This document shows positions 1 to 8,666 of a stretch of 64,000 nucleotides of DNA, piece after piece. The first letter of the stretch is position 1, and every line of letters starts with the position of its first letter. The notes beneath the pieces are model-generated. The model saw only the letters and a program-made list of their open reading frames with translations, was not told the DNA's origin and did no database searches. Source of the stretch: Mesobacillus jeotgali (GTDB lineage: Bacteria; Bacillota; Bacilli; Bacillales; Cytobacillaceae); assembly GCF_031759225.1 (NCBI RefSeq), contig NZ_CP134494.1, positions 4,338,501 to 4,402,500 of the forward strand, in the 5' to 3' direction. The translations under genes and the position numbers were made by a program.

Positions 1-1366
1 ATGCTTTTGTGCACTCCTTCAGTGATGAAAACCAGCCGCAGCCATATGCAGCGAGCATGGCCGCTCCCATTCCAGGTCCCTGTTCACTTGCCAGCTTCTC
101 AATTTTCGCATTGAAGATATCTGCCTGCATTTGCAGCCATGTTTCGTTTTTAGCTCCGCCGCCGATGGAGATGATGGAATCAATCGTCTTTCCGCTGCTT
201 CTGAAGATCTCAATGGATTCATTCAATGAGAAAGTGATTCCCTCAAGCACCGCGCGTGCAAAGTGCTTCCGTTCATGTGAAGCATCGATGCCAATAAAGC
301 TGCCGCGGATCGCTGAGTCGGCATGCGGTGTTCTCTCCCCGACGATATAAGGGGTAAATAACAGTCCGTTGCTGCCGGCTGGCACTTCATCCACTCCCGC
401 TAAAAACTGTTCAAAGTTTTCCTCTTTTGCAAAGGTATCCTTGAACCAGCTTAAGCTGTAACCTGCTGCCAGTGTCACGCCCATTGTGTAGTAAGCATTC
501 TCTTCCCCATGGTTAAAATAATGAACCTTTCCTGCAAAATCGAGGTCATTTCTTTCTTCATAAGATAGAACTACACCAGAGGTTCCGATGCTGCATAGGC
601 TTTTTCCTTCCGTTAAAATCCCGGAGCCAATTGCACCGCAAGCATTATCTGCTCCGCCTGCAAACACTTTTGTTCCTTCTGTTAATCCGGTTGACTTCGA
701 AAATTCAGATGAAATGGTGCCAACGAATTCATGGGATTCCACCAATGGAGGACAGAAGTCAGTTGTAAGTCCAAATGCAGTGAGGATTTCCTGGCTCCAT
801 TGACGCTCAGCCACGTTCAACAACAAAGTACCGGCAGCATCCGAGTATTCCATCTGAATCTCCCCGGTAATACGGTAGCGCAAATAATCTTTAGGCAGCA
901 TAAAAGTGCTCGCACATTCAAATACTTGCGGTTCATTTTCTTTTACCCAGAGGATCTTTGGCAGAGTGAATCCTTCCAATGCAGGATTCTTCGTTACCTC
1001 TAAAAGCCTCTCCTTGCCAACAACACTGTAAATCTCCTCACATTGCTTCGTTGTTCTTGTATCATTCCATAAAATCGCATTCCGTAATACCTGATGTTTT
1101 TCGTCCAATAAGACAAGTCCGTGCATCTGCCCGGAAAAACTGATGCCTTCAATTTCATTGGCATCTCCATCAAATTCCTCTAGTAGTTCAGCAAGGCCCT
1201 CAGTGGTTTTATCAACCCATTCCTCAGGGTTTTGTTCACTGTAACCTGACTTCTCAATGATAAGGGGATAAGATTTAGAAACTTCCTTACACACTTCTCC
1301 ATTTTGATTGACCAGCAGTATCTTAACAGCACTAGTACCAAGATCCACTCCGATGACGTATTTCAT
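1..1366 (-). CDS. xylB: Xylulokinase XylB, 3' end cut by window edge
   Basis: Phosphorylates D-xylulose to D-xylulose 5-phosphate with ATP, in the cytoplasm, after xylose isomerase. Reading the minus strand from the ATG at 1366 gives about 455 uninterrupted residues beginning MKYVIGVDLGTSAVKILLV, the FGGY-kinase phosphate-binding strand. Further FGGY features are SFSGQMHGLVLLD, the ILWNDTRT segment, the GGADNACGAIG loop and the C-terminal SIGGGAKNETWLQ motif. XylB is usually about 500 residues, so roughly 45 lie beyond base 1. An ideal AGGAGG sits at 1373-1378, seven bases before the start. It follows xylA in the same direction with a 120-bp gap holding a hairpin, so it is probably co-transcribed with xylA under XylR control. 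Confidence 0.95.
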   Translation of the reverse strand, partial: MKYVIGVDLGTSAVKILLVNQNGEVCKEVSKSYPLIIEKSGYSEQNPEEWVDKTTEGLAELLEEFDGDANEIEGISFSGQMHGLVLLDEKHQVLRNAILWNDTRTTKQCEEIYSVVGKERLLEVTKNPALEGFTLPKILWVKENEPQVFECASTFMLPKDYLRYRITGEIQMEYSDAAGTLLLNVAERQWSQEILTAFGLTTDFCPPLVESHEFVGTISSEFSKSTGLTEGTKVFAGGADNACGAIGSGILTEGKSLCSIGTSGVVLSYEERNDLDFAGKVHYFNHGEENAYYTMGVTLAAGYSLSWFKDTFAKEENFEQFLAGVDEVPAGSNGLLFTPYIVGERTPHADSAIRGSFIGIDASHERKHFARAVLEGITFSLNESIEIFRSSGKTIDSIISIGGGAKNETWLQMQADIFNAKIEKLASEQGPGMGAAMLAAYGCGWFSSLKECTKA

Positions 1367-1390
1367 CGAGATCCTCCTATTCGATAGAAA

Positions 1391-1456
1391 TGGGGCTGTC
1401 TAACAGGGCTGGTCCTCACTGCGAGGATTTACCACTTCGTTATTTAGACAACCCCA
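1391..1456. repeat. Palindromic hairpin between xylA and xylB
   Basis: A 13-base arm (TGGGGCTGTCTAA, 1391-1403) pairs with 1444-1456 with a single wobble, enclosing a smaller perfect hairpin TCCTC/GAGGA at 1413-1427. There is no T-run on the transcribed (minus) strand, so it is not an obvious terminator. It may process or stabilise the xylA-xylB message, or be a small dispersed repeat. Confidence 0.55.
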
Positions 1457-1486
1457 ATGCTTATGTTTGTATTATACTTTTACGAA

Positions 1487-2803
1487 TTAAAGTGTTTCCA
1501 GCAGGTATTGATTGATCACTGCTTTTAAGCGTTCCGTTCTGCCAGATTGGTTCTTAATTTCGGTTAACTGATGAGCGTACTCTTCAAGTTCACGGAAGTT
1601 TGTCTTGCCTTCTGCGATTTTCAAGCCGATTCCTGTTGTATAACTGCTGTAGCGCTCTTCAACGAAGCTATCAAGAACTTTATCTTCAATTAATTTGTTT
1701 GCTACTTTCAGGCCGATTGCAAATGCATCCATTCCTGCAATGTGTGCGTGGAAAAGATCTTCCGGCTCGAAAGAACCTCTTCTTACTTTAGCATCAAAGT
1801 TCAAGCCGCCGCTTCCAAGGCCGCCATTTTTCAGGATCTCATACATTGCTAGTGTGTTTGTATACAAATCTGTTGGGAATTCATCTGTATCCCAGCCAAG
1901 CAGTGTATCACCCTGGTTGGCATCCACTGAACCAAGCATTCCGTTGATGCGTGCTGTTCTTAGTTCGTGCTCAAAAGTGTGGCCGGCAAGTGTAGCGTGG
2001 TTCGCTTCAATATTGAACTTGAAGTAGTCTGTCAGATCGTATTTTTGCAAGAATCCTAGACCAGTAGCCACATCAAAGTCGTATTGGTGTTTAGTAGGCT
2101 CTTTTGGTTTTGGCTCAATCAGGAATGGTACATTCAGGCCGATTTCTTTTGCATAATCGACTGCCATATGGAAGAAACGGGCCAGGTTGTCCTGCTCAAG
2201 CTTCATGTCCGTATTCAGCAGAGTTTCATAGCCTTCACGGCCGCCCCAGAATACATAGTTTTCTGCACCTAGTTCTTTCGCTACTTCAAGGCCCTTTTTC
2301 ACCTTTGCTGCTGAGTATGCAAAAACGTCAGCATTTGGAGAAGTCGCGGCACCATGAGTATATCTTGGATTCGTGAACATATTCGCCGTGTTCCAGAGCA
2401 ATTTTGTCTTGCTAGTTTTCATGTAATCTTTAATCATGGAAACAATTTCGTCCTGGTTTTCGTTTGATTCTTTTAAAGTGCTGCCCTCAGGAGCGATGTC
2501 CACATCGTGGAAAGCAAAGAAAGGAACATTCAATTTTTCAAAAAGTTCAAATGCAGCCTCAACACGTGCTTTTGCCAGATCCATGCCCTGGAAGTGGTCC
2601 CATGAACGGATTGCCGTACCAACACCGAATGGATCTGTGCCATCGGCTGTGAATGTATGCCAGTAAGCAACTGAAAAACGAAGGATTTCCTCCATTGTTT
2701 TTCCATTGATTTTTTCTTCTGGATTATAATATTTAAATGCAAAAGGATTGTTGGAGCGTGGACCTTCAAATTGGATTTTGTTCACTGATTCAAAATAAGC
2801 CAT
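1487..2803 (-). CDS. xylA: Xylose isomerase
   Basis: Converts D-xylose to D-xylulose, first step of xylose use; a cytoplasmic metal-dependent TIM barrel. The 438-residue length is typical of the class II enzymes of Bacillaceae. The catalytic pair is in [13 protein letters not shown] (His99, Asp102); metal and substrate loops are recognisable in [31 protein letters not shown] and [18 protein letters not shown]. The ATG at 2803 is preceded by a GGGAGGA ribosome binding site. Its promoter at 2900-2928 overlaps an operator for XylR and its leader holds a cre-like site, so expression should need xylose and be damped by preferred sugars. It leads the xylA-xylB operon, divergent from xylR. Confidence 0.98.
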   Translation of the reverse strand: MAYFESVNKIQFEGPRSNNPFAFKYYNPEEKINGKTMEEILRFSVAYWHTFTADGTDPFGVGTAIRSWDHFQGMDLAKARVEAAFELFEKLNVPFFAFHDVDIAPEGSTLKESNENQDEIVSMIKDYMKTSKTKLLWNTANMFTNPRYTHGAATSPNADVFAYSAAKVKKGLEVAKELGAENYVFWGGREGYETLLNTDMKLEQDNLARFFHMAVDYAKEIGLNVPFLIEPKPKEPTKHQYDFDVATGLGFLQKYDLTDYFKFNIEANHATLAGHTFEHELRTARINGMLGSVDANQGDTLLGWDTDEFPTDLYTNTLAMYEILKNGGLGSGGLNFDAKVRRGSFEPEDLFHAHIAGMDAFAIGLKVANKLIEDKVLDSFVEERYSSYTTGIGLKIAEGKTNFRELEEYAHQLTEIKNQSGRTERLKAVINQYLLETL

Positions 2804-2841
2804 GCCGTAATTCCTCCCTGGTTTTGTTTAGAAATCATTCA

Positions 2842-2855
2842 TGTAAATGCTTACA
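2842..2855. promoter_or_regulatory. cre-like CcpA site in the xylA leader
   Basis: The palindrome TGTAAATGCTTACA differs from the catabolite-responsive element consensus at one central position. It lies between the xylA promoter and start codon, where bound CcpA would block elongation, as known for xylose genes of other bacilli. Confidence 0.65.
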
Positions 2856-2899
2856 AAAAATTCGTTTTAGAAAATATCTTTTATCCTGCTACAAATCAA

Positions 2900-2928
2900 A
2901 TTATAGCACCACAAACTTAGTTTGTCTA
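2900..2928 (-). promoter_or_regulatory. xylA promoter (sigma-A type)
   Basis: On the minus strand TAGACA (2923-2928) and TATAAT (2900-2905) are separated by 17 bases. The -35 element lies inside the XylR operator at 2917-2941, so repressor and polymerase would compete. Confidence 0.7.
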
Positions 2929-2941
2929 TCTGATAAACTAA
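2917..2941. promoter_or_regulatory. XylR operator (xylO) of xylA
   Basis: A 25-bp palindrome with arms TTAGTTT and AAACTAA separated by 11 bases, the arrangement known for B. subtilis xylO. It covers the -35 region of the xylA promoter. Confidence 0.8.
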
Positions 2942-3048
2942 GGTAATATAAATAAAATTTTAAGGTATAGTACGGTTTAAACGTTTAGTAATCAAGGTCT
3001 CGTACTTATACTCAGGTTTTGGCGGCTACGATTTTTTACCTGTCCCCC

Positions 3049-3082
3049 GAAGTTTGTATGTTTGGCAAACTAAGATTATGAT
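3049..3082 (+). promoter_or_regulatory. xylR promoter with overlapping second xylO
   Basis: TTGTAT (3054-3059) and TATGAT (3077-3082) are 17 bases apart. The palindrome AAGTTTG...CAAACTAA (3050-3073) lies across the -35 and spacer, so XylR should repress itself. The AAGGAG ribosome binding site follows at 3104-3109. Confidence 0.65.
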
Positions 3083-3118
3083 AAAATAAAATCACTAATG
3101 AATAAGGAGCTATAATAA

Positions 3119-4273
3119 GTGGGAATCTTAACGTGGAATCAGCATGTTGTAAAGAAAAATAATAAAGCACTTGTCCTGAGTTTGATCATTGAAAAAGAGA
3201 CGATTTCCAGAGCAGACATTGCCAATGTAACAGGCTTGAATAAGACGACCGTTTCGTCTTTAGTTACTGAATTATTAGAGGATGAGCTGATTTACGAATC
3301 TGGCCCGGGAATCTCAAGCGGCGGCCGGCGACCGGTCATCCTTCATTTCAACAGGAATACTGGCTATGCGATCGGTGTTGATATCGGCGTCAACTATGTC
3401 CTGGCAGTGTTAACGGATTTAAAAGGAAAGATTATTGTAGAAAAAAGCCAAAATGTGAACCGGACCTCCTATTCTTCCATTATCAGCACTGCCCAAACAA
3501 TGATCCAATCCCTGATGGATGAGATGCCAAACAGCAGATATGGCATTGTCGGAATTGGAGTTGGTGTTCCTGGAATTGTGAACAAAGAGGGATCTGTCCT
3601 GCTTGCTCCAAATTTAGGCTGGACAAATATCCAATTAAAAGAGGACCTGGAAAGAATCTTTAATGTGCCAATCATCATCGAAAATGAAGCAAATGCCGGA
3701 GCAGTCGGCGAGCAGCAATTTGGGGCAGGCCAGGACTATGAAAACATCCTTTATGTCAGTGCAGGAATCGGTATCGGTGTAGGAATTATTTTAAACAAAG
3801 AACTGTACCAGGGGAAAAGCGGATTTTCGGGCGAAATGGGCCATATGATTATTGAATTGAACGGCAAACGCTGTAACTGCGGAAGCAGGGGATGCTGGGA
3901 GGCCTATGCCTCTGAAAACGCCCTACTGGAAATGGCCGGAGAAAATATTGACTCATTGGAGTCCTTGATCGAGCAGGCTAAAAACGGAGAGAAAACTGCT
4001 ATCGAGCTTTTTGAAAAGATTGGACAATACTTAGGATTCGGAATCAATAACATCATTAATACCTTCAATCCTGAACAGGTGATCATCGGAAACCGATTAG
4101 CTTCGATCAGAGAATGGATCGAGGAGCCAATCCTTACGACGATTGAAAATCATACACTTGCGTACCACCAAAAGGAGATGCAACTACAGTTCTCAAAGCT
4201 AGGAAAATATTCAACTGCTCTAGGCGTTTCCGCTTTTGTCGTCGACCATTTTATAAAAGCAGGAGAAGCATAA
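3119..4273 (+). CDS. xylR: Xylose repressor XylR (ROK family)
   Basis: Transcriptional repressor of xylose genes, released by xylose. The 384 residues hold an N-terminal winged helix-turn-helix (KALVLSLIIEKETISRADIA, then VTGLNKTTVSSLVTELL) and a C-terminal ROK sugar-kinase-like domain: ATP-binding-like GVDIGVNYVLAVLTD, GIGVGVPGIV, IENEANAGAVGEQ, and the ROK zinc motif CNCGSRGCWEAY. The GTG start at 3119 is nine bases after AAGGAG (3104-3109). It is divergent from xylA, and the four operator-like sites in this window (2917, 3050, 5361, 6542) probably define its local regulon. A bidirectional terminator follows. Confidence 0.95.
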   Translation: MGILTWNQHVVKKNNKALVLSLIIEKETISRADIANVTGLNKTTVSSLVTELLEDELIYESGPGISSGGRRPVILHFNRNTGYAIGVDIGVNYVLAVLTDLKGKIIVEKSQNVNRTSYSSIISTAQTMIQSLMDEMPNSRYGIVGIGVGVPGIVNKEGSVLLAPNLGWTNIQLKEDLERIFNVPIIIENEANAGAVGEQQFGAGQDYENILYVSAGIGIGVGIILNKELYQGKSGFSGEMGHMIIELNGKRCNCGSRGCWEAYASENALLEMAGENIDSLESLIEQAKNGEKTAIELFEKIGQYLGFGINNIINTFNPEQVIIGNRLASIREWIEEPILTTIENHTLAYHQKEMQLQFSKLGKYSTALGVSAFVVDHFIKAGEA

Positions 4274-4278
4274 AACAA

Positions 4279-4308
4279 AACCCGATTCAGCCTCTGAATC
4301 GGGTTTTT
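4279..4308. terminator. Bidirectional terminator between xylR and the GH43 gene
   Basis: CCCGATTCAG (4281-4290) pairs perfectly with CTGAATCGGG (4294-4303), followed by TTTTT on the plus strand and preceded by an A-rich run that serves the minus strand. Confidence 0.85.
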
Positions 4309-4320
4309 CTGTGTACAATT

Positions 4321-5304
4321 TTATCGGTCAGCATAAGGATCGATCGTTTGGATCGTTCCATCTTCGTTATACTTTAGTTCCGTGAACTTTACAGAACGTT
4401 TATGGTTCACGCCGCCGGACATCGAGCAGTCATGATAGAACAAATACCACTTATCTTTGAATTCAACAATTGAATGGTGGGTTGTCCAGCCGCTGACAGG
4501 TGTAAGGATCGTGCCTTTATATACAAATGGCCCCTGTGGATTCTCACTGACAGCGTAAACAATTTTATGAGTCGTGCCGGTAGAATAAGAAAGATAGTAA
4601 AGACCATTGTACTTATGGACCCATGGCCCCTCAAAATATCTGCGGTCCTCATCACCTGCAAGAATCGGATTGCCATCTTCATCGACAATGGAAATTTCTT
4701 GTGGTTCCCCTTTAAAGTTCAACATATCATCGGTTAATTCAGCAACGATTGGCCCTAAAGCAGGATCCGTCGGTGCCGGGCCTTCAGCATCAGGAATGAA
4801 CTCGCCTGTCTGCCACTTTTCAAGCTGTCCTCCCCAAAGTCCTCCGAAATACATATATGCCCTGTTATCCTCGTCCACGAACACGGCCGGATCAATGCTG
4901 AAGCTGCCCTGGATATAATTTGGCTCGGGTTTGAAAGGCCCTGCAGGACTTTCACTCGTCGCCACGCCAATTCTGAAAATCCCCTCTTGATCTCTCGCCG
5001 GGAAGAATAAATAATATTTGTTGTTTTTATAAGCAGCATCAGGTGCCCATAGCTGCTTGCTTGCCCAAGGGATGTCTTTCAGATGAAGCACTTCCCCATG
5101 GTCAATACATGGAGCATCGGCATCTTCCATTGAAAGGACGTGATAATCCTCCATTTTATACTGGTCTCCATTATCATTCGAAGGCTCATCATGATCGAGA
5201 TCATGCGAAGGATAAATATAAAGCTTCCCTTCAAAAACATGCGCGGAAGGATCTGCCGTAAAAATATGCGTAACCAAAGGTTCATTTTGCTTAGAATTTT
5301 TCAC
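4321..5304 (-). CDS. Intracellular GH43 beta-xylosidase / arabinofuranosidase
   Basis: A five-bladed beta-propeller glycoside hydrolase likely cutting xylo-oligosaccharides or arabinosyl side chains in the cytoplasm; there is no signal peptide. The three acidic residues expected in GH43 are visible: base Asp in FTADPSAHVFEGKLYIYPS, pKa-tuning Asp in SIDPAVFVDEDNRAYMYFG, and acid Glu in YFEGPWVHKYNGLYYLSYS. The longer frame begins at an ATG at 5325, but that ATG is followed at once by GGAGG, which is itself a good ribosome binding site for the GTG at 5304; I therefore start at 5304 (327 residues). A xylO-like site overlaps its promoter, tying it to xylose control. Exact substrate cannot be read from sequence. 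Confidence 0.9.
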   Translation of the reverse strand: MKNSKQNEPLVTHIFTADPSAHVFEGKLYIYPSHDLDHDEPSNDNGDQYKMEDYHVLSMEDADAPCIDHGEVLHLKDIPWASKQLWAPDAAYKNNKYYLFFPARDQEGIFRIGVATSESPAGPFKPEPNYIQGSFSIDPAVFVDEDNRAYMYFGGLWGGQLEKWQTGEFIPDAEGPAPTDPALGPIVAELTDDMLNFKGEPQEISIVDEDGNPILAGDEDRRYFEGPWVHKYNGLYYLSYSTGTTHKIVYAVSENPQGPFVYKGTILTPVSGWTTHHSIVEFKDKWYLFYHDCSMSGGVNHKRSVKFTELKYNEDGTIQTIDPYADR

Positions 5305-5341
5305 ACTGATAACCTCCATGTTCATATTAAGATCTACTCAA

Positions 5342-5384
5342 ATTATAAACGAAGTCTATCTACTTTGTATACCGATTAAACTAA
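5342..5384 (-). promoter_or_regulatory. GH43 promoter overlapped by a xylO-like operator
   Basis: TATACA (5366-5371) and TATAAT (5342-5347) on the minus strand are 18 bases apart. TACTTTG...AAACTAA at 5361-5384 resembles the xylA operator but is one base shorter and has one imperfect arm. Confidence 0.55.
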
Positions 5385-5448
5385 CTTTTCTTGCGAGGGG
5401 ACATAGGGACAGTTTTCTTGTCTCAAGTAACGCCCTGGTTTTAATTGC

Positions 5449-6438
5449 TTAAATTGTAACTTCATCTTTCTTTTCTAAAGAAGAATAGCAGGCATCAATG
5501 ACATGCATATTTGCAATGGTCTCTTCTGCCGGATAGACCAAGGGTTTCTTTTCAAGGATTGCTTCGGAAAGATGATCTACTTGTAGTAAATAGATATCGC
5601 CTTCCACCTGCTCAGTTCGACGCTGGCCATTAGATTCAACCGTGACCATTCCAACACCGCCGTTCACGTCCGGACGGAAAGCTCTGGGTACCAGAATCCT
5701 CCCCTTAGTTCCCACTATCTCATATTCCTGTCTGAAGGATGCTTCAAAGCTGCAATCAAAAACGCCCTGAATCCCACGGTCAAATTCCAAATAGGCCACA
5801 GCCGAAACATCTACACCTGTCTCTGGATCAAGTCTTCCAAGTGCTTGGACTTTCACCGGTTCAGCTCCTAAAATATACCGCATGCTATGGATACAATAAC
5901 AGCCAACATCATAGATGCTGCCCCCGCCAAGGCTTTTATCCATGCGGATGTTCGTCTCACGGTCCTCCATGTAATAGGAGAAGCTGCTTCGCATCAATTT
6001 GACCTCGCCAATTTCTCCAGACGCGATAATCTCCTTAACTCGCTCATGCTGAGGATGAAATTGATACATAAAAGCCTCCATAAATAGGACATTTTGTTCC
6101 TTGCAGTACCTGTCCATCTCAATCATTTCCTGTGCTGTTAACGCCGCCGGCTTTTCACATAGAATGTGCTTTCCGTGTTTTGCTGCTTCGAGAACCCATT
6201 TTCGGTGGAGGCTATTAGGCAAAGGAATATAGACAGCATCGATTTTCGGGTCTTGCAGCAGCTCTTCGTATGTATTATATATTGAAGGAATGTTCAGTTT
6301 CGCCGCCACCTCTGCTCCTTTGCCACTAGAACTGGCAATCGCCTCAACCTCTGCCAAAGCCGATCTCTGAATTGCAGGGATGACCTGTGTTTGCGCAATG
6401 TTCGCGGTACTTAAAATTCCCCATTTGATTTTTTTCAT
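5449..6438 (-). CDS. Gfo/Idh/MocA-family sugar oxidoreductase
   Basis: An NAD(P)-dependent dehydrogenase of the glucose-fructose oxidoreductase/inositol dehydrogenase family (329 residues). The N-terminal Rossmann fold is KIKWGILSTANIAQTQVIPA; the family's catalytic Lys is in LCEKPAALTAQE; the C-terminal domain shows GGGSIYDVGCYCIHSMRYILG-type sequence. It resembles D-xylose dehydrogenase / dihydrodiol dehydrogenase-like members, but the substrate is an inference from context. AGGAGGA lies seven bases before the ATG at 6438. A xylO-like palindrome at 6542-6566, nearly identical in its core to the xylA operator, suggests induction by xylose, which would make it an unusual member of this regulon. 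Confidence 0.9.
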   Translation of the reverse strand: MKKIKWGILSTANIAQTQVIPAIQRSALAEVEAIASSSGKGAEVAAKLNIPSIYNTYEELLQDPKIDAVYIPLPNSLHRKWVLEAAKHGKHILCEKPAALTAQEMIEMDRYCKEQNVLFMEAFMYQFHPQHERVKEIIASGEIGEVKLMRSSFSYYMEDRETNIRMDKSLGGGSIYDVGCYCIHSMRYILGAEPVKVQALGRLDPETGVDVSAVAYLEFDRGIQGVFDCSFEASFRQEYEIVGTKGRILVPRAFRPDVNGGVGMVTVESNGQRRTEQVEGDIYLLQVDHLSEAILEKKPLVYPAEETIANMHVIDACYSSLEKKDEVTI

Positions 6439-6541
6439 GACTCGTTCCTCCTAAATTGAAGTATTAAGAAACTTCTATGAGGCTAAGTGAAAATATAGAG
6501 CATCAAGTGTAGTTAATCACCTTAATATTAGCAACCGTTTT

Positions 6542-6566
6542 TTTGTTTGTCTATCTGATTGACTAA
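6542..6566. promoter_or_regulatory. xylO-like operator upstream of the Gfo/Idh gene
   Basis: The 25-bp site shares the internal GTTTGTCTATCTGAT run with the xylA operator and has the same length; the outer arm positions are slightly degenerate. It lies about 100 bp upstream of the start at 6438. Confidence 0.65.
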
Positions 6567-6627
6567 GTCATATAAGCAAGCATTCAATTCTCCCCTAAAT
6601 GCACTAAAAAGAAGCAAAGGGTCGGTG

Positions 6628-6673
6628 AACTGCACCCCCATTGTTAGACACCATTTTGGGGTGCAGTTTTTCT
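6628..6673. repeat. Isolated perfect hairpin with T-run
   Basis: AACTGCACCCC (6628-6638) pairs with GGGGTGCAGTT (6658-6668), followed by T residues. No gene ends here, so it is more likely a remnant of a mobile element end than a working terminator. The rest of 6674-6888 holds nothing I recognise. Confidence 0.4.
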
Positions 6674-6888
6674 ATGGGCAAACATTCATTATAAACCCAA
6701 GGCAGGCCTTTTTTAGCGTAAAACCTCTGATTATACGTACCAGAAACCAACCTCTATGACCTCATAAATGGCACATTAACACATACATGGAGAACCGAAA
6801 GTTACATTTAGAGCATAAGAACTATTCAGTATATGGAGTTTCACCTCTCTGAATATTTATCTGAATTTAATATATTTTACGATTTGCT

Positions 6889-7230
6889 CTATTTCAGCAC
6901 TCGCATTTTGATGAAGAATACTGAATAATTATATTTAACTAAATTTTGAAGATACATGAGTCCGATCATGAAATGGGAATCATCCTTTATTATTACTGGT
7001 ATGAAATTTCCGTTAATAGATTTAGGATGATTTAAACCTAGTTCCACTTCCTTTTTCACAAAGACAGACGAAAGGCTTTTTTGACTTACCATGAATAAAA
7101 ACCAGCTAATAGGAGTCAAGAACTTCTTATTAAAATATTTGTTCTTCCGTGTTATACTTTTGGAGGCACGCCAAATAACCCTCCAAATACTGTTTGGAAG
7201 GTTTTTCATTAACTGTTTTATCTTGTTCAT
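6889..7230 (-). CDS. Possible 113-residue basic protein downstream of the transposase
   Basis: An open frame whose ATG overlaps the transposase stop (TAATG). It starts MNKIKQLMKNLPNSIWRVIW, is rich in Lys and Asn, and shows no recognisable domain. It could be a passenger frame of the insertion sequence or chance, since the right-hand noncoding end of an IS110 element should lie here. Weakly supported. Confidence 0.25.
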   Translation of the reverse strand: MNKIKQLMKNLPNSIWRVIWRASKSITRKNKYFNKKFLTPISWFLFMVSQKSLSSVFVKKEVELGLNHPKSINGNFIPVIIKDDSHFMIGLMYLQNLVKYNYSVFFIKMRVLK

Positions 7231-8432
7231 TAAGCCATATCTAGGAACTGCTCATTCCTTTTTAGGATTGCATAAATCCAGTGTAAAAGCTTGTTTACAC
7301 AAGCTATCAGTGCTACTTTTGAAGGCTTTCCTTCATTTCGTTTCCGATCATAATACTCTTTTAGCTTCTTGTTCCTGGAGCTTCTTATACCGCATAAAAC
7401 GGCCATATACAAAGCGTGCCGTAAACGGCTTGAACCTCGTTTAGTAATATGATTTATAGTAGCTGTAAACTTACCTGATGAATGGACACTTGGATCAATT
7501 CCAGCGTAAGCCACAAGTTTTTTAGGGTGATTAAACCGGTCAATTTCTCCGATTTCGGAAATGATCGTTGCCGCGATCTTTCCTCCTATACCGGGAATTG
7601 ATTGGATTATCTTACATTCTTCAATTTCTTCTGCCAGGACATCTATCTCTGCCTCTATATTGGATAGGTGTTCTTGGTACTGAAGAAGCATAGAGATATA
7701 CATATCCAAACTGAACAACTGACTTTGATACACACCTTGTTGGAAAGGATTTCGCTCAGCCGAAGCTATTAATTTAGCTACCCTCTCCCTGGCCCAACCT
7801 TCAGACCGTTTTATACGCATTCCCACAATTCGCTCCAGTATCTTTACTTCACCAGTCCTCAGAACATCTTCAGATGTAGGAAACTCCTTTAAAATCTGTA
7901 GAGAAACTTTTGAAAATAGATCTCCAAAGACTCCCCTATATTCCGGAAATACCTGGTCAAGAATTGTGTGGAATTGAAGTTTTGCCTGAATGTAAAGGTT
8001 CGAAACGGCTTCGTATTGCCTTGACAGTGTTCTTAAATTTAGTAGCCTTAGTCCTCGTTTCTTATAAGGCTCAAATTCTTCCTTGTAATACAAAACACAA
8101 AGTTGATATGCATCCACGGCATCCGTCTTTACCTTTCTAAGACTGGTTTTCTTGGCCTGATGAGAAATGATGGGGTTTACCAAGATATATAGATATTGAC
8201 TCTCCTCCAGACATTGAATAATTGGTGTATGGTAATGACCTGTAGATTCAAGAATTACTGCTGGTCTAACGCCAGTCTTTCTTTCTATCTCTTTCAAAAA
8301 AGAGATGAAGGTATCTAAATCCTCCTTGATATGTTTTATCCTGAAGCTCTTTCCAAATGGCTTGTCTTTATCTAGAAATACCTGAGCTTCACTTTCTCCT
8401 TTGGCCACATCCAGGCCAACTACTGGATTCAA
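7230..8432 (-). CDS. IS110-family transposase (DEDD recombinase)
   Basis: A 400-residue recombinase that moves its element through RNA-guided strand exchange. The N-terminal RuvC-like domain carries Asp8 (VVGLDVAKG), Glu62 (ILESTGHYH), Asp104 and Asp107 (KTDAVDAYQ). The C-terminal Transposase_20 domain has the helix-hairpin-helix SIPGIGGKIAATIISEIG and a Ser-rich DPSVHSSGKFTA segment that supplies the nucleophile in this family. The start is TTG at 8432, preceded by AGGGAG. The frame is intact, so the element may be active. Its upstream noncoding region is a candidate bridge RNA. Confidence 0.93.
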   Translation of the reverse strand: MNPVVGLDVAKGESEAQVFLDKDKPFGKSFRIKHIKEDLDTFISFLKEIERKTGVRPAVILESTGHYHTPIIQCLEESQYLYILVNPIISHQAKKTSLRKVKTDAVDAYQLCVLYYKEEFEPYKKRGLRLLNLRTLSRQYEAVSNLYIQAKLQFHTILDQVFPEYRGVFGDLFSKVSLQILKEFPTSEDVLRTGEVKILERIVGMRIKRSEGWARERVAKLIASAERNPFQQGVYQSQLFSLDMYISMLLQYQEHLSNIEAEIDVLAEEIEECKIIQSIPGIGGKIAATIISEIGEIDRFNHPKKLVAYAGIDPSVHSSGKFTATINHITKRGSSRLRHALYMAVLCGIRSSRNKKLKEYYDRKRNEGKPSKVALIACVNKLLHWIYAILKRNEQFLDMA

Positions 8433-8640
8433 TGATTATCTCTCCCTTTGTTTACTCGCCAGTAACCCCAATACCTTCCTGTAGTTCCATAGCTTCGCTT
8501 GTTATACGAGATCAAAATTGTCCCAACCAGCCTCAAACATCATTCTACAAGTAGGGGGCGAACAGTTTATATTACGAGATCTAACTCCCACGCACCCGTA
8601 CGTTCTACCCTGGCTACTGAAATAATAGGTCCTATAAAAA
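8433..8640 (-). ncRNA. Candidate IS110 bridge RNA region
   Basis: In IS110 elements of the non-IS1111 group the guide (bridge) RNA is made from the region just 5' of the transposase. This 208-base stretch has no protein frame, is rich in short self-complementary runs, and contains two near copies of GATCTCGTA (8574-8582 and 8507-8515 on the minus strand) framing a G/C-rich segment. Loops and guides cannot be assigned without folding. Confidence 0.45.
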
Positions 8641-8666
8641 AAAGAGCCAACCAGTAAATACTGGTT
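8633..8666 (-). terminator. Minus-strand terminator-like hairpin
   Basis: AACCAGTA (8649-8656) pairs with TACTGGTT (8659-8666) with a run of nine A (T on the minus strand) just beyond. No obvious gene ends here. The following 8667-9020 holds only AT-rich sequence with no supportable gene. Confidence 0.45.

Larger units (their letters stand above)
7000..8640 (-). mobile_element. IS110-family insertion sequence (approximate limits)
   Basis: Transposase plus flanking noncoding DNA. IS110 elements usually lack terminal inverted repeats, so the ends cannot be fixed from one copy; the limits given are rough. The right boundary is placed before the hairpin at 8649-8666. Confidence 0.5.
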
